Shown piece by piece: positions 56,274 through 64,000 of a stretch of 64,000 nucleotides of DNA. The number at the start of each line of letters is the position of its first letter. Positions within the stretch are counted from its first letter, which is position 1. The stretch covers positions 496,001 through 560,000 of the forward strand of contig JAHLKD010000021.1 in the NCBI GenBank assembly GCA_025526935.1, in the 5' to 3' direction. Origin of the DNA: Cladochytrium replicatum. Taxonomy: Eukaryota > Chytridiomycota > Chytridiomycetes > Cladochytriales > Cladochytriaceae. The position numbers and the translations under genes are program-made. The notes under the pieces were generated by a model, which was not told the DNA's origin, searched no databases, and saw only the letters and a list, made by a program, of their open reading frames with translations.

Positions 56274-57713
56274 ATGCCTCCACGACGCTGCAGAATCCGC
56301 AATCCCTTCAATGTGCAGAGGGGCTTGGTGCGCATGTCATGGAACAAAATCAACCTCTACAACCTGGCTCACCAGTCCGACAGTCGATCCATTCGCGACG
56401 AAAACGCAAATTTTCGCAGATCCGTTTTCCAGCAACGTTGGAATGCAAAGAGATCTCTGCGCGCATACCACTCTCCCAACATCAGTGAGAGACAGTTCCT
56501 CGCAAGGCATTTTGAGTCTGTTCTCCCGCTTCGCTCCCAGATGACGCATGAGGAAAAGGGTTTGGTGCCTCCGATTCAAGCGCTTATGTTTGCGGAGCTG
56601 GAGCGCCGTGTAGACACGGTGATTTTCAGAGCACACCTTGCAAGCTCGATATTTTCTGCCAGGGCAGCAGTCGCGCAAGGCCATGTTCTCGTTAATGGGC
56701 AAAAGGTTTGAATTTCACAACGTTACCACATCATCAGTTTTTCTTATGTTCGACTGCAGTGCAAAGAACCGTTTTATCGCGTTAAAGACGGCGATATTGT
56801 AACCGTGCACCCGAACGTTGTGCCCACTCTCAATGGCCCAAAATACCCACGGTTCACAACCTGGAACACCTTTAGTTCACTCATGCCTCACAATCCTTCC
56901 AAACTGAGGGGATCCAAGCCATCGCGACTCATCACCAAAGAAACCGACCCAACTGCCGAAGAGGGAGCTGAGGAGGGGAAAGCTGAAACAAAAGTTGCAT
57001 CCCTAGACCCTTCCACACCACGGATCTTCGAAGCGCGAAGCTTCATGGGCCCGCACATGTTCGTTCCCGACTACCTCGAAATCAACTACGTGATCAGCAG
57101 CGTCACCTTCCTCCGCTCCCCCCTCCCGCAACCCTCCCGCGTGGAAATCCCCTCCCCGTTCCCGCCCGCAATCCACCAGCTCGCGTTCGAATGGTACGCA
57201 CGCATATTGCGTCGTAGGAGACGGCAGCGCGTGAAGGACCGCGCGATTCGCTCGCCCCTTGGAGTGCATGTCCCAAAACTCGCGCCGACCGACGCTGCGG
57301 ACTCTAACTCCTCTGTCGTCGTGTCCATGCCGAAACCCCGTCACGTTCCGGATCCGTATCTGTCAGATCAGAGGACCGAAGCACAGGCAGCGCCAACGTG
57401 GAGAGGGTTCCCCGTGTCGCAACTCAGGTCGATCAAGTTGAAGCCAAAGTTTGACAGGTTGGTGCGAAGAGATATGAAGGAGGCTCGTGATGCATGGTTG
57501 CGTAAACGGGAGAGCGCTGCGAAATGGGCTCCTATTTCGAATGTCAGCAAGGACCGTGGTGTCAAAGGCCATGCTGCGTCGAGTGGATCAGGAAATCAGC
57601 GTCAGGCACAGGGACAAGCGAGAGGGCAGCAGAGGTCACAGCAGCGACAAGGCCAAACTGGACAGAAACAGAAAGAGAAGAAACCCGTTCCGGTGGCTAA
57701 AGATGTACCATGA
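56274..57713 (+). CDS. NAM9: Mitochondrial small-subunit ribosomal protein uS4m (Nam9-like)
   Basis: A component of the mitochondrial small ribosomal subunit that binds 16S-type rRNA. Exons are 56274..56705 and 56760..57713, giving 461 residues, similar to yeast Nam9 and far longer than bacterial S4. The start MPPRRCRIRNPFNVQRGLVR is basic, fitting mitochondrial import. The S4 RNA-binding domain spans the intron: ELERRVDTVIFRAHLASSIF, HVLVNGQKV, then YRVKDGDIVTVHP. The C-terminal half is the fungal extension, with a basic Gln/Arg-rich tail. Intron 1 keeps phase 0. The plus-strand start lies 74 bp from the divergent Ssr4-like gene. Confidence 0.92.
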
Positions 57714-58037
57714 ACAATGAAAGTAATACATTACATTCGTTGCCCTTTTCCCCAACTCCTGGAAGTTCAATTTCACCTGTGATCAGGAAAGCTGTTGAAC
57801 AGCACAGCCCATAGAGCACGAGAAGCACGGTGTCGTGTAGTTTCACACGGGTGATTATGATCAACAAATGACAAGCGCAGAGCGCTATTTATTGCATCTT
57901 AAATCGTGAAGGGTACAGTGCATAGTTTCATAGGGTACGGCTTATGACAAGAAGCCAAGGTGTTCTCATAGAATCAAGCATGGGGGTGTGACTGTTGGAT
58001 GGCAAAATGGGTTAGGGGTAGTGTAAATCAAACAAGC
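57714..58037. other. Intergenic between convergent uS4m and protease A
   Basis: About 320 bp, no gene seen; presumed 3' ends. Confidence 0.5.
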
Positions 58038-59187
58038 TTAGTACGCGGTGGCGCCGATCAAGCTTGCAACGACGTTGGCGGGCTGGAAGTAAGTGACGCC
58101 GCCTGAAGTGCAGTCTCCGGAACCGCCGGAGGTCATGCCGAGAGCCGTGGTGCCAGAGTAGAGAGATCCGCCAGAGTCTCCGGGCTCAGCGCAGACTTTT
58201 AAGGAACAGCATAAGCAAATTGCGAACATGTGGCAACGATTTCAGTTACCGGTTGTGCGGATCAATCCACGGACAGTTCCTTCAGAGTAGGTGACGGACG
58301 AACCAAGGGCTGTAACTGAGCCGGTGTGGACGCCGGTGGTAGAGCCACGGCGGCTGACGCTCTGGCCGACGGTAGCAGTGCCGATAGTGGTGATGTCCTG
58401 CGAACCGACGTTGCCAACGCTGGTAAGACTGGTAGTGGCCGAGTCGTATGCGACGATGGCGTAGTCGCTACCAGGGAATGAGCTGCGGGTCACAGCTCCG
58501 AGACGGTTTGCAGTCGACGCGGTGGTGGAGCGGTAGAACACTGTTCCAACAGTACCGCAGTGACCAGCGGTCAAGAAATAGTACGCGGAGCTTGTCTTGA
58601 CGTTGAATCCGAGCGAGCAGCGGTACTCCGTGGTGTAGATTGCAGCACCACCCGAGACGGCAGCTGCGAAGGTCGAGATCGTGCCGTTGATGAACTCAAA
58701 GTTGACGGCGCCGTTGTAAGCCGAAGCGGCGCTCTTAAGGCTCTCGAGGCTGGCGCTCTTGGCGAGGTTGGAGTCGACCGTGATCACAACGCGGTTGGAA
58801 ATGGGGTCAACGTGCCAGGCGGATCCAACGAACTTGTTGCTGGCAGTGTCGTCAAGGTAGCTCTTGATGGAGTTGAGCTTGGCCATGCTGTGCTCAACCT
58901 TCTTGGCAATGAAACCGGCCTCGGTAACGGCGGCGGCAGCTAGTTGTTGGGTCAGATCTGTTTCAAATGTGGATGCCAAGAATTGAATCAAATCATATCT
59001 CACCTGCATCAGAGGTAACCGGGATGACAAAGGATCCAGCTTCGTCGATGTAAAGACCAGCTGTCGCCGAGTCACCCAGAGTTGAGATCAAGGCACGTCC
59101 GGACTCGGCGGTTGGGATACTGGCGGTAGGGGCAGCAATGGTGCTGCCAGCAGCGGCGATGAGAGCAAGGAATGCGGCGACAAGCAT
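58038..59187 (-). CDS. Secreted serine protease, streptogrisin/alpha-lytic type (copy A)
   Basis: An S1-family (S1E-like) endopeptidase, secreted as a proenzyme. Exons are 59187..59004, 58957..58250 and 58195..58038, giving 349 residues. A signal peptide ([20 protein letters not shown]) is followed by a prodomain of ~140 residues (motifs [11 protein letters not shown] and [13 protein letters not shown], then NRVVITVDS, as in alpha-lytic prodomains). The mature protease has the catalytic His in [12 protein letters not shown], Asp in FPGSDYAIV and Ser in [12 protein letters not shown], plus the C-terminal [18 protein letters not shown]. All three catalytic residues are present. This protease type is mainly known from actinobacteria. 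A tandem copy lies at 60046-61295. Confidence 0.94.
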
Positions 59188-60045
59188 GTTTGAAGAGACC
59201 CGAATAGAGGAATGAGGCTGGGCGAGGATCAATTAGAGATAGCACCATCCTTTTAAAGCTGGATTGTCCCACGCAACAACATGAAATCGCCACCAACAGA
59301 GTTTGAAATAGGGGTTTTGCGGTCTTGATAAGAAGTTGGCATGGAAACCTGTTTGCGGGAGTTCAATTAGACAACTAGATAACTGAGAGCCAGCTGCAGT
59401 AAAGAGCACGACTCTCCACGCTATCACCATCCCTGAGATAGTAACACAACCATCGACCACAAAGGAAAGCATCAAACAATTTCTCGATCTTGCAAATTTT
59501 CGACCTCCGCAAACTCGGATGTATGCGCCTCGATTTGGAATGTTATGAAAAGAGGAGATAAACAATATAAATTAACTGATGGTGCACCCTTCTGGTCATC
59601 ATGGAACAATCTAAAAATTTGGAACTCGATCACTCAGAAGTCATCTGATAGTTTCAGATGTACCGATTGGTATTATATTTGTATGCGTTGCCCTTGTTCG
59701 CAGTACTCTGCTCTCAAAGAAGCTGCGCGGACATACAAACTGTCAAATAAAATATCTGCCTAGGTTACCCCATCCCTGCAACAAATTCGCACCACTTTGA
59801 CCTTGCAATCTTTTGAATCCTTGTTGATTTTGGTGTTACAATTTTCCACTTAAATACAGTGCGTTAAAGCTTGCTCAAGGTAGACTACAATTCATGTATT
59901 GAATGCTGTGCAAAAGTAGTATCATAGCTTGCGGCATAGAGCCAAGGATCTCATAGAATCAAGTAATAATGCGGAAGTGTGATGTTTGGGGATGTGTGGT
60001 ATGAAGTGTGGTGAAATGCATCAGGAAACATTCCAAGGGGGGGTT
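59188..60045. other. Intergenic between the two proteases
   Basis: About 860 bp holding the promoter of copy A and the 3' end of copy B; no further gene seen. Confidence 0.5.
59246..59260 (-). promoter_or_regulatory. Core promoter box of protease copy A
   Basis: AGCTTTTAAAAGGATG-like box (minus strand reads AGCTTTAAAAGGATG), about 60-75 nt upstream of the start codon; the same box is found at the same distance in copy B. Confidence 0.5.
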
Positions 60046-61295
60046 TCAGTACGCACTGGCGCCGATCAAGTTGGCGACAACGTTAGCGGGCTGGAAGTAC
60101 GTAACTCCTCCAGAGGTACAGTCTCCGGAACCGCCGGAGGTCATACCGAGAGAGGTGGTGGAGGCGTAGAGAGATCCGCCAGAGTCTCCAGGTTCAGCAC
60201 AAACTTTAGTTCAGGGCATGGTCAATTTAATTGCAAAAGGGGGAACAGTGTAGGAACTTACCGGTAGTGCGAATCAAGCCACGGACAGTTCCTTCAGCGT
60301 AGGTAACGGACGCGCCGAGGGCGGTGACCGAGCCGGTGTGGACGCCGGTGGTGGAACCACGGCGGGACACCCTCTGGCCGACAGTTGCAGCTCCTATCAC
60401 TGTGATGTCCTGGGATCCGACATTACCGACGCTGGTCAAACCAGTCGTGGCCGAGTCGTAAGCGACCTGCGAACAACGCATGAGAATCACTGATTGAGGA
60501 ATTATGGAACGAGTGCTTACAATGGCGTAGTCGCTGCCAGGGAAGCTTCGGCGAGTGACTGTACCGAGGCGGCTGTGGATTGAATCCCGTTAGGATAAAT
60601 AGGAAAGCGAGCTTATGCAGCATACTTGGCCGAAGTGGTAGAGCTGGAGCGGTAGAAAACAGTGCCAACAGAACCACAGTGACCGGCGGTCAAGAAGTAG
60701 TAAGTGGATCCGACACGAACGTTCACTCCAAGAGAGCAGCGACCTACGCTTGAGTAGATCGCGGCGCCACCAGAAACAGCAGCGGCGTAGGTGGTAAGGG
60801 TACCGTTAACAAACTCGAACTTGATGGCACCGTCATAAGCTGCGGCGGCGCTTTTGAGGTTCTCGAGCTTGGGGCTCTTAGCGAGCTCAGAGTCGACCGA
60901 GATGACAACACGGTTGGAGATGGGGTCAACGTGCCAGCCAGATCCAACGAATTGGTCGCTAGCGGTAGTGTCAAGGTAGCTCTTGATCGAGTTGAGCTTG
61001 GCCATGCTATGCTCAACTTTCTTGGCAACAAAGCCGGCCTCAGTGACGGCATCAGCAGCTGCAGGTTATGGTTAGAAACGTTGAGGTGATCAAAACTTCC
61101 TCATTACGGACCCGCATCAGTTGTAACCGGGATGACGAAAGATCCTGCTTCGTCAATGTACAAGCCAGCGGTGGCCGACTCGCCCAGAGTTGAGACCAAA
61201 GCGCGACCTGACTCAGCAGTGGGAATCCCGACAGCAGGAGCAGCGATGGTGCTGCCAGCAGCGGCAATGAGGGCAAGGAGTGTGGTCACGATCAT
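60046..61295 (-). CDS. Secreted serine protease, streptogrisin/alpha-lytic type (copy B)
   Basis: Tandem paralogue of copy A. Exons are 61295..61112, 61058..60626, 60572..60521, 60466..60262 and 60203..60046, giving 343 residues. The first and last exons have the same lengths as in copy A (184 and 158 nt), but the single middle exon of copy A (708 nt) is here split by two extra introns of 53 and 54 nt. A signal peptide ([20 protein letters not shown]), the prodomain and the full catalytic triad are present: [32 protein letters not shown]. The donor of intron 1 is GTCCGT, a weak site. Probably secreted for external protein digestion. Confidence 0.93.
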
Positions 61296-61909
61296 TATTC
61301 AATGGAACCAGATGAGATGGAAATGAGGACAACCCTCATGGGGAAGTCAGCATCCTTTTTAAAGCTTGGCCCGAGAAGTTTATGCGCTTATCAGCAAGAT
61401 AAAGTTGATCCCACAACTTCAGTCAACAAACGTGGGCACACCATCAAAATTTGCGTTGTGGATTACAAGAGCATGCGGCTGGAACCTGCTTGGGCGAAAG
61501 CTCTGCGACTTTGCTATCACATGGAACTAAAAGAGTTGAGTCTAAGCTCTTTGGCGAATCGGCGATACACTCATCACTTTCAGCGGCACACATTGATCAA
61601 TAATCATTTGTCGAAAATTCTTCATGGAAGTATTATTATTATTAAAAATTCCCCTCCGCATAAATGTTATCTCTGGTCACAGAAATGGTCACGATGTTTG
61701 TGGTGGATCTTTCTCTGACTGCGTGATCTCGACACAATCACGCATTAACGGGAGCTTGTTGTAGAAGAGCAATTTCATTACTTTGAAATCAATGAGGAAA
61801 AAAAAGAAGAGCACGCAAGTTGCATATCAGAACAATCAGATCTGCACGACACAAGTTATCGATGAAGAAAAGACGAAAGAACCTTAGGGAAAAACTAATG
61901 AATGAATAA
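61296..61909. other. Intergenic between protease B and Sac phosphatase
   Basis: About 610 bp with the promoter of protease copy B and the 3' end of the Sac-domain gene. No gene seen. Confidence 0.5.
61351..61366 (-). promoter_or_regulatory. Core promoter box of protease copy B
   Basis: Minus strand reads AGCTTTAAAAAGGATG, one A longer than the box of copy A, 56-71 nt upstream of the start codon. A TATA-like element shared by both paralogues. Confidence 0.5.
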
Positions 61910-64000
61910 TCAGCGCTGCTTCTTCTTTCCACTTTTGCTTCCCGCCGCTTCCTTTCCTGTCACCATCAACGCTCCCTCACCAAGAACGCCTTCTCCAGCT
62001 CGAATGTAGTTTCCGAGCCTCGGCCGGTCAACGACATACTCACCAGGAACTCCAAACACTTTCACGAGCACCAAGATATAAAAGAACACAATCATGGCAA
62101 TAGTGAACTGAAGAAGTCCAACGACCTGCGATGGCGCGTACAATTTGAGCGATGTGACAGCCAAGCCGACATAGCTCAGAGGTGTGCCATCGTCGTCAAC
62201 GTGCTCTCGTTTCACTTTTGGTCCTCCGAAACTCGAACGGCGAACCGGCGGGGGTTTACGGACATGAGACTCCAACGCATCGCGCGCAAATTCGCGTGCA
62301 TTTTGCAAGAAAGGTTCGACAATTTTAATGACGAAGGCCGGAACAACCGCAGACAGTAAGCTGCCGTCTCCGGGCTGGGGTAAGATAGGTCTCTGGAGGT
62401 GTCGAGCACGACGAATTCCTTCCGTTTGCGCGAGGACCGCGAGCTTGGAGGGATCGGCTTGACCAGAGACAAGATCATAGATGTCTTGTTTGTGCCCGTC
62501 CGTAAAATTGTTCAAGTAGTAACGAGTAACAGCATTCATGCCGTCGTCGACACTTCCGGTTAGCCATTGTCGCTGTCCAGTACGAGTGACATCCCCTTTC
62601 AATGCGCGGGTTCCCGCGTACAGGATGGAGATCGAATCGCCAGAGTCAGCCCACAGTGAGGTGAATGGCGAAGGTGCGGCCGTGTTTTGAAGGACTTTAC
62701 GGATGAGTCGGAGGGTGGGGGAGTCATCAGCGACGCCAGCAGAGTGATTGACAATCGCAGAGATTTGATACGGTAAAACGTGACGAGCAAATAGCGTGCA
62801 AGTCAGGTTGGTGCGGTCCAAACTGTCAAGGCAAGAAACTCGTGCAAGTCCAGTTTGCAGGCGGCGAGGACGAAGGATCGAGATACCAGTCATAGAAGTG
62901 ACCTCCCCTTCTCCGACAAAGAAGCCGTTGACATTCAGACGCTCACGAACACGCGAGGTGAGAATTTCCATGTTTCGGAAGTTCATCTTCTTGCAGTACT
63001 TATTTACTGGGAACTCTTCGTACTGAACACGAGAATCGCTGAAACGTTTGGTCACATCCGCATAGGTTCGGGTAAGAGGACCCTCGAAACCCTTGTCGTC
63101 TAACAGGTTGACACAAATAACTTTCCCGGACTCTTCATTCCAAGAGTCGTCGGCATCACTCTCTTCCCCATTCGGCATCGTTTCGATCCAACCCTTCTCA
63201 AATACATATTGGTCGCGCAAGTCGCTGAGGTGGGCCGCAATCGAATTCCATACAGGGGTATCTTGAGTGTTAGCGATCGTCATGTTCGGCCTGTACGACA
63301 AGTCGAGTGTCTGTGTCCATATTGCCGGTGCAGAGCCACGAACTTGGACAAATGACGACATGAACTTCTCCGTGCGGAAATCATTGTGGAAAACGATTTG
63401 TTCCATTTCGACCGAATTGGCGGCGTTTCCGTTCATGTCAAGTCCACGAAGGACATATCGGGTACCCAAACGGCGAGTGCTGATACGGGAGATAAGCGTC
63501 ACCATATATTTGTGATTGACGGTAATTTCCGGGTTCTTGTCGTCCGGGAGAGGGATCAAAACTTCGATTGAGCCAACGAAGCCAAGGATCGCTTTAAACT
63601 CCCACGGAGAAAAGGCGGGAATGATCGCACAGCCTTCATTCTGAAAAAGTACAGATTGAAGCTGCCTGTTGAGGTGGTAGCGATCATCCAGCACAGTCTT
63701 TGCAGGTTTTTGCTCTTTGCACTTGTCAAAGAGATTGTGTTGAACAGACATAGTTAAGTCGTAGTTCTCGCAATAGAAAATATTTCCAGAGTTCAGCAGC
63801 TTCTGCAATCCGTCGAGTAGCTCCTTGTCAAGTGCGATCTGAGAAAAGTTACATGATATGAAGGCAATAAGTCTGGAGTTCCCAACCTTTGCAAGACCTT
63901 GCTCATCGACAACTTTTGCTTCCAATGCAGCAACAATTTTGGCACTCGCACCCACAACCGAAAGCAATGACGTTGGGTCAGTCTTTGAGTCATAGTCATT
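61910..64000 (-). CDS. Sac-domain phosphoinositide phosphatase, 5' end outside window
   Basis: A lipid phosphatase of the Sac1 group, acting on phosphatidylinositol phosphates at ER/Golgi membranes. The frame is open to the window end, with no ATG in it, so the start lies outside. Sac-domain marks: YCENYDLTMSVQHN, WEFKAILGFVGSIEVLI, ISTRRLGTRYVLRGLDMNG, NSVEMEQIVFH, and the catalytic CX5RT motif SCLDSLDRTNLTC at about 62811-62836. The C-terminus has a hydrophobic segment (VVGLLQFTIAMIVFFYILV) as in Sac1, then a basic end. A 48-nt stretch with GT...TTTTCTCAG ends (about 63889-63842) is in frame and is probably an intron, because removing it restores the family spacing. Confidence 0.9.
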   Translation of the reverse strand, partial: NDYDSKTDPTSLLSVVGASAKIVAALEAKVVDEQGLAKVGNSRLIAFISCNFSQIALDKELLDGLQKLLNSGNIFYCENYDLTMSVQHNLFDKCKEQKPAKTVLDDRYHLNRQLQSVLFQNEGCAIIPAFSPWEFKAILGFVGSIEVLIPLPDDKNPEITVNHKYMVTLISRISTRRLGTRYVLRGLDMNGNAANSVEMEQIVFHNDFRTEKFMSSFVQVRGSAPAIWTQTLDLSYRPNMTIANTQDTPVWNSIAAHLSDLRDQYVFEKGWIETMPNGEESDADDSWNEESGKVICVNLLDDKGFEGPLTRTYADVTKRFSDSRVQYEEFPVNKYCKKMNFRNMEILTSRVRERLNVNGFFVGEGEVTSMTGISILRPRRLQTGLARVSCLDSLDRTNLTCTLFARHVLPYQISAIVNHSAGVADDSPTLRLIRKVLQNTAAPSPFTSLWADSGDSISILYAGTRALKGDVTRTGQRQWLTGSVDDGMNAVTRYYLNNFTDGHKQDIYDLVSGQADPSKLAVLAQTEGIRRARHLQRPILPQPGDGSLLSAVVPAFVIKIVEPFLQNAREFARDALESHVRKPPPVRRSSFGGPKVKREHVDDDGTPLSYVGLAVTSLKLYAPSQVVGLLQFTIAMIVFFYILVLVKVFGVPGEYVVDRPRLGNYIRAGEGVLGEGALMVTGKEAAGSKSGKKKQR

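Noticed and set aside
1-64000. CRISPR arrays, bacterial operons or prophage
   Set aside because: No regularly spaced repeats and no prokaryotic gene layout; introns show eukaryotic nuclear DNA.

Overview
The window looks like nuclear DNA of a zoosporic (flagellated) fungus, most likely a chytrid. The genes are split by short spliceosomal GT-AG introns, mostly 45-65 nt and down to about 30 nt. It carries fungal genes (Ssr4-type SWI/SNF subunit, HET domain, GIGYF/Smy2-type GYF protein) together with a coiled-coil protein of the CFAP210/ciliary microtubule-inner-protein type, which non-flagellated fungi lack. All gene models were spliced by hand by matching intron phases and family motifs; I had no alignment or database search.

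Layout. 1-397: end of an unrecognised minus-strand gene that leaves the window. 776-1581: ribosomal protein L26. 2741-5057: arrestin-fold protein. 5254-14036: two closely related kinesin genes with a HET-domain gene between them, all on the minus strand. 14790-15283: a broken class-3 lipase remnant. 15384-17511: F-box/WD40 protein. 18640-20003: bestrophin-family channel, with a truncated and frameshifted aquaporin piece just upstream. 22103-23335: cytochrome P450-like membrane protein. 23683-31014: a BIG/Sec7-type Arf-GEF. 31279-32450: a decayed Ty1/copia element with one LTR. 32869-35127: a second PH/Sec7-like protein with a degenerate Sec7 region. 35234-37420: the ciliary coiled-coil protein.

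39711-46835 is the most striking locus. It is one 21-exon minus-strand reading frame of 1983 codons that joins a Pro/Gln/Tyr-rich N-terminus, a short helical linker, a TIR domain, leucine-rich repeats and about 16 ankyrin repeats. I see no nucleotide-binding P-loop domain in it. All 20 introns keep phase. A divergently transcribed single-pass surface protein (47300-48455) and a second small single-pass protein (49632-50171) follow.

50596-57713: a GIGYF-like GYF protein and an Ssr4-like SWI/SNF subunit (minus strand), and mitochondrial ribosomal protein uS4m, which diverges from Ssr4 across 74 bp. 58038-61295: two tandem streptogrisin/alpha-lytic-type secreted serine proteases that differ by two introns. 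61910-64000: a Sac-domain phosphoinositide phosphatase, cut by the window end.

Most genes are housekeeping: vesicle traffic (two Sec7-family proteins, Sac phosphatase, arrestin), translation (uL24, uS4m, GIGYF) and chromatin (Ssr4). The accessory part consists of the TIR-LRR-ankyrin gene, the HET gene, the secreted proteases and the surface proteins. These are kinds of genes that in other organisms serve self/non-self recognition or contact with a host or substrate, but nothing here proves such a role.
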